From positions 1,161,874 through 1,225,873 of the forward strand of contig NC_031478.1 of NCBI RefSeq assembly GCF_000006565.2: a DNA stretch of 64,000 nt. The letters are read 5' to 3'. The first letter of the stretch is position 1; each line of letters opens with the position of its first letter. A model generated the notes under the pieces. The model worked only from the letters and a program-made list of their open reading frames with translations. It was not told where the DNA came from and made no database searches. Positions 35,154-46,600 of the stretch are shown here, piece after piece. The translations under genes and the position numbers were made by a program. Origin of the DNA: Toxoplasma gondii ME49 (Eukaryota > Apicomplexa > Conoidasida > Eucoccidiorida > Sarcocystidae).

Positions 35154-37676
35154 CTTGAACTGCGGACAAAAGCGATTCTGCAGACACACACAGAGAGACC
35201 GAGTGTACAGACAGAGGTGAGCGCTCCAGCAAGCGGACGGTCGACAGCGAGATTTACAGAGACGCCCCACACAGACAGATTCAGCGATCTGCTACCAGAT
35301 GAAAGAGCAGAGTGATGCGAGGAGAAGACAAGGCCTTTTGAGTGCGAGAAGACGAAGCCTGCAGTCGCAGCTGCACCTCTGCACCTGTTTTCAACTTGCC
35401 TACGCCGGTCTCCCCAGCCTGCATGCATCCAGCTCTACACATGCGGTGCATTTACATGACTGCACATGCAGAGATTCTCCCACGGCTGTACAGACAGCGA
35501 GAGAGAGAGAGAAGCGCTTCTTCCGACGACGACGCGAAGGAGAAGGACGCTCGGCTGCGGTGTGGTGACAGTGTGTGGGTCGGGCCAGCATCTGTCACGA
35601 GACAGCGTCGACCTTCGCGAGACGCGGAAAGAAGTTCACGAAACAGAGAAATCGTTTGCCGGGATGTGCACTCTCTTGCGAAGAGCCGTCACAGACACTG
35701 TTGGGCGTCGAACCGCAGACAGAGGGACCACCATTGGCAATCAAACGGTGACAGGCGACACCGGGGAGGAGCGACGACAAAAGAAAACAAGAGAGAAGAC
35801 GACTGACTGGATTTTCCCCAGAGAGACAAGAGACGAGACAAAGATAACGGATGGAGACAAGTGGACGAGGACCAAGTGGAGAGACAGGAGAGACAGAGGG
35901 CCCCTGGGGAAGAAAGGTCGAGCCGGCACAGGTGCTCGGAAGGGAGACTGGCGCTAAACGTCTTTCTACGAGTTTCGCTTTTCCGCAGATCCGAGTTGAC
36001 GCCTACGGTGGAGTTTGAGGTTCGGAGCGAAGCTGAAGCTTCTGCGTGTTGGAATGCAGGAAATCCGTTTGCGAGAGGACAAACAGGCGAAGGCGACGCA
36101 ACTGGAAGCAGGCCGGGTCGCGGGGGAAAAGACTGGAAGTCAAGGAGCGTGGAGCTCGATAAAAACGTCAAGCAATTGCTGCTTAAACGCAGGGCGTTGC
36201 TGGCTTTGGTCTCAAAAGAATTTGATTTGAAAAGCTTCCTGGTCCCCCCCGTCCCTCAGTGCCGCACAGGTCACGGGCGGGTGCTGGCGCGTCAAGCTTC
36301 GGTGTACATACACCAGGGGTGCAGGCGGTCGACGGCGACCTTCTGGGGAAGCGAGACGCGCACCCGCAAAGCGCAAAACCGGGAGCTGTTCGCTTGTCTG
36401 TCTCGTGGCGTGCTTCCTCTCTGGAGCGCCGGCAGTGGCCTCGGTCACCAGGCCGCTGTCTCTTTCGCCTCGACGCTGGACTTGCGTTTCCTCCTGCAAA
36501 AAATCCTACTCGACCCGCCGCACGACCGCTGAACGGAAGCGTCCTGCGAGACTCGCCACCCGCGCCTTCTTGCACATTCCGACACTGACTCCTCTCTGCT
36601 CGCTTCTGCGTCTCCGTCCGCTCTGCTTCCGTTGCCAGCAGCGGCGTCGCGGCGAGCGCTTCGCCTTGCTGCACCAGGTGTACGTACATCTGAGGGGTCG
36701 ATTGACTGTCGGTTCGCAGGCCGCTTCGCCTACCGCCTTTTCACCACCTTCCTTCCCGCTATTCTTGTTCAATTCTCCCTTTTCTGCACATGGACTCGTC
36801 TCCCAGTCATCTCCCTCCAAGGACGGGAACCTCACTCGTCCAGTTTTGTGGGGTCTCTCCGACTGGCCGCTTCTTTACACGTCCGGATCCGCGATTCGGC
36901 GTATATTCGGGTGCAACGCCGAAAAATCGCGCAACTCTCGAACGCGCTTGCCGAGGTAGAGGACACACACAGCCTCCACTTTGTTCTGTTGGAACGCAGT
37001 AAGAAGAGACTCTGCACGCTGCACATACGCCAGAGACGCGACTGCCGGCCAGTCTGCCTTTCGTGATCAGCTGGCTCTTTCCTTCGTCTCAGATTCAGAA
37101 TCGACACCGGGAAACGCGGCTCCCCCTCCGTTGGCTTCGCGCTCTTGTCTGCTTGCACGCCTATGTGATACGTGTTTCGTGGCGTTCTGCCTTCGTTTTT
37201 TCTCTAAGTCGCATTTAAAGAGTCCTCTTTCTGCAGGCCCCAGATCGCTCGGACGGACGCGAGGCCAGCGCTGGCGGTTCTCTCCCCTGCGACCGCGCGT
37301 GTAGTCGTTTTCTATCGTGGGTCTGGGGAAAAGGATTTTTTTAAAAAGACAAGACAGAGGATATTCGCCCCCCCAGACGATGACCAACAATGTGAGAGCG
37401 CAGAGAGACCGACGGGACTCTGTCTTGAACTCCCGTTCTCGCTGCGTCGAGCTTCCGTCGCTTCCGCTCCTCTCTGCTTGCCTCCGCTGTCTCTCGCCTC
37501 GTAACTGCCTATAGAAACCCATCAGTACACGTCAACGTACACACAGCTACACACATAGATGTATGCATATGTATTCGCTGTTTCGCTGTTTCCCGAGCTG
37601 TAGATCGCTGTAGTGTTCTTGGCTGTCGAGAGACAGAAAAGGCCCCCCTCTCTCTGAATCGCGGAGCTTGCAAAAA
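35154..37676. promoter_or_regulatory. Divergent intergenic region, PFKII and nucleoporin
   Basis: This 2.5 kb region lies between the two start codons. It should hold both promoters and 5' untranslated sequences; the AG just upstream of the PFKII ATG allows an upstream non-coding exon. Visible elements are a TRP-1-like site at 36896-36910 and two copies of the palindromic word, at 36301-36314 and 36677-36690. Open frames of 160-220 codons occur on both strands but none has a coherent protein character or start. Confidence 0.5.
36896..36910 (+). promoter_or_regulatory. TRP-1-like promoter element
   Basis: TCGGCGTATATTCGG differs at one of 15 positions from the recalled TCGGCTTATATTCGG element of Toxoplasma ribosomal-protein promoters. 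It lies about 780 bases upstream of the nucleoporin ATG and 1.7 kb from the PFKII ATG. Confidence 0.5.
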
Positions 37677-40600
37677 ATGACGAGCGCAAGGACGAGAGAA
37701 GGACTCGTGGGTGCGGAGGCACCTCTGGGCGAAGGGGAAGAAGATCTTCAGGATTCGATCGCTTGCTCGGTTCCCCGCGCGCCGACGAACTCTTTCGAAG
37801 AAGGATACGAAGTGGAGTGCGTTGACGAATGTCCATACATCAAATTCCAACACGGTGAGTCAGAGGCGGTCCTCTACGCAGAAGCAGAAAAGTCTTTCCG
37901 AGCTCTGGAGATGCAGACGCAGACGCTCGCGCCTACTCAGTTCGATTGCAATGCCGCTTGTGCATGCGCAGGCGAAACATCCACCTGTTTATATGGTGTC
38001 TATGAGGTGTGCTGTCACCGGAGGAGCGATTCGGCAACGAAAGGTCGAGACGAAAAACGTTTCGTCACCATGACGAGGAACGCGTTCCCTCGTCGTGCAC
38101 TGATACTACTTGTGTGCACTTCTACAAATATACATACGTACCCCTATATGTAGATATGCATGTATATGCATGTAGAAGGACATTATGTTGCGGTGGAGAG
38201 AGAACCTTAGGATTCGAAACTCTCTATCGCATGCATGCATGCGCGTATATCTCCTCTTGTCCCCCCCTGGAGTTTCTCTGCTCTTTTTTCATAGCATCTC
38301 TGTCTACGCTCGAGTGTAGTCTTTCTTCCTGACTTCTCGTTGCTGTGCGTCTTCCCCGCTCTTTCGCTTTTTTAGCTTCCAAGTTGCCTCTCTCTCCACT
38401 GCTTTTCGACGCTTCTTCGTCTCCCGCTCCTCTTCCCGAGCGTCTGCTGGCTGCGAGGTGTACTGACAGCCTGTGTCTTCTGCACTGTTGCGGCGTGCTG
38501 CTGCTGCCGGGCCTCGACAGCATCCTGGCGGTCGACGCAACGGAAGCCGCTTGCGGATCGCCGATTTCTCGCGGCCGTCTTCCCCTGCATGCGTCGAAGG
38601 AAGGCGAGACGAAAGATGCGTTTCCTTCTCTCCTGCTCCTCAGTCCGGACGCGCGATTTCTCGCGGTGGCCGTCGACTGCCAGGTGAAGCTCGTCCAGCT
38701 AGGCGGGTGTGGAGGACCCTCGTGTTCGAAGAGCGCGGGCGAGGCTTCGAGGGAGGGGAACGCAGAAGCGCGTCTGGGTGGACAGCAGGGGGGAGATAGT
38801 TGCATTTCTGAGAAGACACAAGTCCTCTCTCTGGCTGGCTTCGCTTCGCCTGTCAAAGACATCTCGTGGATCTGGCCGTCTGGAGACAGAACGGAGACAT
38901 GGTGCGAAGGCGACACACAAGGCGACGCAGAGCGCCTGATTGGGCTGGCTGTCTTGACAGAAAGTGGAGAGGCTTTTATTCTCTCTCCGAGGGGCGCCCA
39001 GGCGTTTCCTCTCCCTGCACACGGCCTCGCCATCCACGCGCTGCCGCGACGGAGCCCAGCGGCCGCGAAGAGCGAGGGGGCCGGGCCAGGGGGTCTCGCA
39101 CCCCTGACGGCGGTCGTGAGCTGCTGCGCGCCCGCGTCCCTTTGGCTAGTTGGGCTCCAGGAGACTGCGCTGCTTCCGGAAGGCAGCGGGCAGGGCGAGT
39201 CGCTGTACGACTTCGGCCACCGACGACCGGATGTGAGCCGAGAGACCGCGAATGAAGAGAAGAGGAAGGGGAGAAGAAAAATTCGAGTTGAAGGTCTGGC
39301 CGACATTCCCGGCTACGAAGACGAGGCACAGGCTTTGCACAAAGGGTACGTCATCTCACTGGACTGACGGATCACGCACATTCTTGCTTTCACTTACCAC
39401 TCTGGTGTCCTTTGCTCTTGTTTATCTCACCCTGTGCTTCTCGATGTTCCTCCTTTTCTCCTTATCTTCATTTTCTCGTTGCTGTCCATCGTTTGACGTC
39501 TCTCTCTCCTTTCTCCCCTCTCTCGTTCCTTCGTTTCTCTCCCCTTCCTCTTCTTCCTTCTCCTCTTCCTCTTCCCCCAGTCTGGTTTCTGTTCTTTCCT
39601 CTTTTTTCTCCCCGTCCTTTGCTTCTTTTTCTCTCTCTCGCAGCCTCTCTCTTCCGTGTCTTCTCTCCTGACCTCTTTGCTTCACCTCTCTCCTTGTCAA
39701 TTCGCTCCCCCGCCCTCTGTGACGGTCGCTCTCCGCTGTGTCTCCCATGGCCGTCGCTGCGATCCACTTTCTCCTCGCTTTTTCTGAACTTTTTTCCACT
39801 TTCCTTCTGGCGTCTGCTCAGGCGAGGCCGCTTCGTAGGTGTGCACTGCCTGGGCGCTTCTCTTGATTCTGCTGCGGGCGAGAGTCCGCTGCCCCTGGCG
39901 CTCGCGTGGTTCGTCCCCGACGCGGACCTGTCCACGGGAGAAGACGATTGGGAGAAGCCGGAGCTGGAGAGCGACTCTGCGGAACCTCGCCTCGACCCAC
40001 TGCGGCAGGCGCCCGCGTCGGCCGAGGACTGCGGCGATTCGTGGAGCTGCTTCATCCTCTTCGGCTTCCTCGCCCGGCGTCCATACACCCCCTCGGACGC
40101 GCGGGCGCTCCCCGGAGACATCGGCGAGGCAGAGAGCGCAGACGAGAAGGAAGAGCTCGTTTTCCGCGTCTACGCCGCGAGTCGAAACGAGATGTTTCTG
40201 CGGTCTGTCGCGGCCTCGACCGTCTGCAGATTTCGGTGGATTCCTCAGTGGCACTGCCTGTGGGTTTTCAGCAACGCATGCACGCAAGTGATCTGCTTCG
40301 CGCTGCCCCACAGCTTCTCCCGGAACGGAGATCCTCTCCCGTCTCCTCGCAGCTCCTCGTTCCTCGGCTCTGGCGAGGTCCCCTGGCGCTGCTTCACGAT
40401 GCCTGAAGGCCGCGCTCTGGAGACGGCAGACGAAGACGCCTTTCCTCAAGGTCTTGCGCTCTTCTTCAACTTCAAGGAAAGCATGTTCAGAGAGCACTCC
40501 ACCACAGACACGCCGCCGCTCGAGCATCCGCCTGTCTTCTTCCTCCTTCAGTCCGACGGTAAGCCAGGAGCTTGGCGAAGCCATCCTGAGAGAAGACGCG

Positions 40601-43600
40601 GTGCGTCGATCCAGAGGTGGAGATTTAAGCCCCTTGCGTGAAGCGATGGAGGCTCCACAGCGTGTGGACGTACCCTTCAGCGACAGGCGGAGATCTGAAA
40701 AACTGGTCTCTGTGTGCCGTCATGGCAGCCACTTGTGTCGGAAATGAATCCGCCTCCCGGGGGGTGCTGCAGTCGTTCTGTCTCCATCGGCTCTGCGTCC
40801 GTCGTTCTCCACCTCGTGCTTTTTAAGCTGCTGCGAGGCATGCCGAAACCCACCGTGACTCTTCGTTTCTCTCTTCTCTCTTCTTCGGAGGGAAGGCCTA
40901 CTCGTCGTATGAACTGCTCTCGGCTCGAGGCCTGTGTCGTTTTCCGGTCTGCTTTGTTCCTACGCTTCTGGGCAAGATCTTCGACGCCGATGCACTCTCC
41001 CGCCTTGTCTTGGTGGCCTTCGCTTTCTCTCGCTGTTTGAGCGAGGGGCAACTTCCCTCCGGAATAGGGACAAAGAGAACTTGACAAACGGCGCTCGATT
41101 GATCTGCGCAGGACACACTCGCGGATGGAATGCGTGGAGCGAGTTGAGACTCTGTGAGGCAGAGCGTCTGTTGCTTCTGCATGTGAAACTGTCTCAACAG
41201 AAAAACGCTGCTAGAATCCTGCTTTAATATGTCTTCTCTCTCTGGGTTACCAGGTCAGGTCTGCGTCCATCTCGCGGACTGCTGCGAATGCTATGTGGAT
41301 GACGCGGGCATTGGAAAGGAGAAGAGGCTGCTGCCTCGTCTAGAGTGGACTCCCGTATCTCCGCCATCTTCTTTTCTGCTGACATCGTGGACAGAAACAC
41401 GGCGACGCGCTTGCGGGGAACAGCCTGCGACTCCAGTCCCCAAGGTGTCTCCACCTGCCCTGTCTCCTTCCTCGAGTTCTCTTGCTTCGCCGCTCTTCGC
41501 TTCGCTTCAACAGGGAAAGCCGACGCCTTCTCTGTTCGGAACTCCGTCGACGAATGCTGCTTCAGCGCCTTTGTTTTCTTCCTCCTCAGGGACTTCGTTG
41601 TTCCCTTCTTCTGCTTCCTCGACTTCTCTGTTCACACCTGCGAAGAGCGAGGAGGAGGCGAGGAAGACCGGGTGGGTGGTTCCCACTACGCACCTGAAAG
41701 TCACTTCTGCTTCGTCTGCTGCAAACGATCCGTCTGCTTCAAACGGCGCGTCTGCTTCGAATAACTTGTCTGCTTTAGACGGCTCTTCTCCTCGTCCTCT
41801 CAGCAGCAGTCGTAAGGACTGTGTGGACCAGGCGCGTCCGGCGGCGAAGGAGACGCGTGAGGAGGCGCCGACGCGCAGACTGCCTGCAAAGTCTTCGAGC
41901 AGAGACCCTCAGAGAAGAGGACACTGCTTGCATTGTGGGGCAGTGGACGTCGGCGACCGTCGCGGCGGAAGAGAAGCAGAGCGAAGGCGGAGAGAGAAGA
42001 AGCTGCGACGCAGAGTGGAAGCGAAGAACGCGTCTCTTCGGCAGGCAGCCGCGGCCGCAAATGAGGTGATTGAGGCGACCCTTCAAGCTGCTCGAGGGAC
42101 CAAGGCGGAGCCGGCGAGAGAGAAGAACGCGAAGAAGCGCATTCTGCTGACGGAGGAGCAGTCGGAGGTGAAGGCACTCCTCGACGAGGTAACTGATATT
42201 CTTCACTGTGGAGTGGGGTTCAGCACGAGCATTTCCATCATCGTTCGAAATCTCGTTCCGAGTTTGTCGACGAACTTACAGACTTCAAGTGTTTCAGCAA
42301 GTCCGCTCAGAAACATCGCAAACCTGCACGTTTTCCGTGTGGCGTCTGTTCCAGTGGGTTCCTCTTTCGTCTGTCCACCTCGCCCTGCCGGGAGTCACAC
42401 CGTTTGTGCCTCAGAGCGCAGAAAAAAAACGACGTTTTCGCTCGCGCTTCTTCGCCTGTTGTGTGTGCGCAGTTCGACGAGAAAAAACATGCGTTCTGCT
42501 CCTTCTCCCGCTTCCTCCCCTCCTCCCTCTTCCGGCCTCTTCTTCTTTCTGCGCGCTGCTTCGAGAATGCGTTGCGACACGAAGAACGGCGCGACGTCCT
42601 CCTCGAGTCGTCGCCCGTTTCTTCTTCTGCCTCTTCTTCTGCCTCTTCTTCTTCCTCTTCTTCTTCCTCTTCCCCCGGGTCGCTTTTCGTCAGTCGCTGT
42701 GGGGAGAAGGATGCCCCGGTGGACTGTGGGGCAGAGCAAGAGAAGCCGACTGCGGCTCTGCTGCCCGCCGCGGCAGCGGGTCTGGCGCGCACTGGACGGC
42801 TGGCGGACAAGTTGAAAGACGAACAACGGAACGTTCGCACAAAACAGGAAACGGAGACGGAGGTTGTGGAGACGCTCCAAGAAGCCCAGCAGCACCTCGT
42901 TGCGTGGCGCAGCTGTCTCGAGGCCGTCAGGGACGAGTTGCTTCTGCGCATGCAGTTCGCCGAGAAGAGCGAGAACCCGACCGAGAGAAATGGAGAACAG
43001 ACGGACGCCGCGGGCCGAGAAGAAGGAAGAAGAGACCGAGAAGCAGACGGACGAGAAGAGAAGAGAGAGAGACAGGCGGAGAGAGGCAACAGCGTCACAG
43101 AAGAAGACGTGATCGCGTGCATGCAGAAAATACAGTCGGAGTCGGGAGCGAGACGGAATCTGTTCGAGGCATTGCAAACGCTGCTTCCTGCCGATTCTGA
43201 GCACGCGCAGCTGAACACCGATACACACATAAAATGCGTCTTGACTCAGTAAGAGACGAATCTTCAGGAACCTCGGCTTCGAACGAAAGACGCAGTTCTC
43301 TTCCTTCTCTGAACCCACACATGAAGGTGCAAGGCGAGACCACAAGCTGGGCAACGATCTCTCTCTACGTCTCTCTACCTACATTTCTTTGTATATGATT
43401 ATCTATCTATATATATTTATATATATATATATATATATGAATTCTTGACCAACAGAGGCTTCGATGGGAGATATGAGATGTAGCTGCCCGATGTAACGTT
43501 TTGCATACGTCGTTTTCTCACTTGTTCGACTCACGTGATTGGTGGGTTTTTCGCGATGGCGGATTTTTAATTTTTTTCTCTCTGTTTTTCTGTGAATCTT

Positions 43601-46600
43601 CTCAGCCTGGAGTCTGGCCTCTTGAGGGCCGAACGTCGTCTCCTTCTGTTGCTGCAGCGGTTCCGGTTCTACACCTCCTTCCAGACTCGATTTCCTTCCT
43701 CGCTTGATCCGGAATCTGGAAGTTCTGTGCGTCGACTTGCCGCCAGCGGCTGGCCGGGCTCGTGGAAAATCAACAGTGGTCTTTCTTCGCTCTCTTCGTA
43801 CGGTGACAAGGGTGTCTCCAGCCTCCCGCTTGCCCACGGAAAAGACTCAGACAGAGACGCTCGCACCAAGAGGGGGAGTGTACATACACCCGACACGGCA
43901 TGTGGCCGAGGACGACCCGGAGGGTGCTATGGGCTCCGATTTGAGTGGCTTGAAGAAGACGAGTTTCCGGACAAAAGAGAAGAATCTGTAGTCGATTCTC
44001 ACCGTCGTGTCTCGTCGACAACTCATCCTGTCTCAGAGGGGACTCCTGGCGCCCGACCTTCTCTCGCTTTTTCTCTCTCTGCGTCCCCGCCCTCCGCGTT
44101 TCACCTGTCTCTCTTTGGGTCTCCTAGAGGGGCGGGAGACTCGCGGATCGCCTGCTCCCAGGGTCCAGGCGGCAGTGTGAAAGACGGTGGATTAGCTGGC
44201 AGCCGCTCAGGAGCCGCGAGCGGGGATTTCCTTCTCGACATGCATGCAGAGCATCGCGCAGCGGGCCTCGTCGCCGAGCTCGAGGCTGCAGTGAGGTAAG
44301 GAGGGCAACACGGATCGAGAAGGCTCTCTCCACTCGAAAGGAGGAACAGGAAAGAAGCTGTGGAGAGAAAGGGGTGACACCGTTGCTCCCTTTTTGGGGG
44401 AAAGATCCGACGAGAAAGCGAGACCCGCGCAAAACTGTGACAAGAAAAAGAGGGAAGAAGACGCCCGTCCACTCCGGGGAGTGAAAGGCAGGCTGAGAGT
44501 GGCGAGGAGAGGATTGCTGGTCGGTCAGGGAAGAGACAAAGGAATCTGGGAGAGGAAGAAGACGGGGACTCAGGCTGGGGAAAGAAGAGCGAAGCAAGAC
44601 GGCAGATTCGAGGCGGAATTGTGGGGACAACACAGAGTGGCGAAACGCAGCGTCTCCCTCCGTGAGGAGACTCGTTCTCTTCTCTTTTCTCACGGCTCTT
44701 CTTGCTTAGTGTTTGACCGTTCCCTATCGTCGCCTGCGACGCGTGACTGGCTTTCTCTGCGCGTCTCGAATTCCCGGTGCTTCCTTGTTTCCTCTTCTGG
44801 CTGTGTCCGCAGTGAGTTCCTCTCTTCGGTGCGTCAACTGGAAATCGACCTCGCGAAGCTGGAATGGAAGGCGACAGATCTTCAGTCTCCTGCTCGCCAG
44901 TCTCCATCGTCTTCTTCTTCGACTTCGTCGTTCGCTGCGTCTCTGTCGCTTCTTTCTTCAAGTGTCTTCGGAGAGCCGTTGCCGCCTTCCGGACCTTCAA
45001 GGCTCCCCGATGTCGCGGGTGCTGAGAAGCCAGCGAAGGACGGAGAACAACGTTTTCCTGTGTCTTCTCTCCGCGAGCAGAGAGAACGGTTTGACGAACG
45101 CCGCAAGCTGCGCAGGCAGCTGCTGGAGGTGTGGCGCGCGACGACGAGCACAGACCCTCAACAGGAAGGGGAAGAGGAAACAGAGACTGACGCAGACGAA
45201 GAAGAGGAAGAGGAGGAAGAAGAGGAAGAGGAGGAAGAAGAGGAAGAGGAGGAAGAAGAGGACGAGGAGGAAGAAGATGAGGAAGAGGAGGAAGAAGATG
45301 AGAGTGATGCATTTGAAGTTCTGGAGGATTCAAGTTCAGTGAGTCACGACGAAGAAAGCGATGAATGGGAACCTGTAGGCAGCGCGTCTCCTGAAAATCC
45401 ACAGACTCCACCTCGTCAGTCGGTCGTTTCTAGGAGACTAGGAGCTTCGCTGAGATCCGGGAGAAGGACCTCAAGGAGCAAACAGAGAGCGAAGTTCGCG
45501 CCTCTCTCAGGAGACGAGGATTCGTCTGAGAATGCTTGTTCTTCGTCGCCGTCCTCCCCCGACGATGTCTCTCCGCGGCGTCCTGGAGCAGAGCTATCCG
45601 ACTCGGAAGGTGCTCCCGAAGACGGAGCGTCTTGCTCAAATTCACACGACGAATCGGCGAGTCTCCCTGTATGTGGTGTGCCGGGAGAAACACACAGTAT
45701 CTCCCATTCGTCTCTCTTTTCCATCAAACCTGAGGACGTCACCCAACCTCCGCAGTCTGCGTCTTTCCAATTCGCCTCTTCTCTTGCCCCCCGCAGAGCG
45801 TCCGGTCTAGGACACACTTTGTTCTCATTCGCGTCCAATTCTTCCTCGCTTCCTCCTGACCCCACAAAGCCTTCGTCTGCTTCCTCAGCTCTTCTTCCTC
45901 CTGATCCCACAAAGCCTTCGTCTGCTTCCTCAGCTCTTCTTCCTCCTGATCCCACAAAGCCTTCGTCTGCTTCCTCAGCTCTTCTTCCTCCTGATCCCAC
46001 AAAGCCTTCGTCTTCTACCTCAGCTCTTCTTCCTCATGATCCCACAAAGCCTTCGTCTGCTTCCTCAGCTCTTCTTCCTCCTGATCCCACGAAGCCTTCG
46101 TCTTCTACCTCAGCTCTTCTTCCTCATGATCCCACAAAGCCTTCGCTTTTTACTTCAGCTCCTCTTCCTCCTGATCCCACAAAGCCTTCGCTTTTTACTT
46201 CAGCTCCTCTTCCTCCTGATCCCACAAAGCCTTCGCTTTCTACCTCAGCTCCTCTTCCTCCTGATCCCACAAAGCCTTCGCTTTCTACCTCAGCTCCTCT
46301 TCCTCCTGATCCCACAAAGCCTTCTTCTTCTACCTCCGCTCCTCTTCCTCCTGACCCCACAAAGCCTTCGTCCTCTACCTCAGCTCCTCTTCCTCCTGAT
46401 CCCACAAAGCCTTCGTCCTGTACCTCAGCTCGTCTTCCTCCGGACCCCACAAAGCCTTCGTCTTCTACCTCAGCTCCTCTTCCTCCTGATCCCACAAAGC
46501 CTTCGTCTTCTACGTCAGCTCCTCTTCCGCCGGACCCCACAAAACCTTCTTCTTCTACCTCAGCTCCTCTTCCTCCTGATCCCACAAAGCCTTCGTCTTC

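Noticed and set aside
39412..39821. N-terminal extension of the nucleoporin exon 3 frame
   Set aside because: It is a Ser/Phe/Leu/Pro-rich translation of a pyrimidine-rich intron. The acceptor at 39821 restores phase with exon 2.
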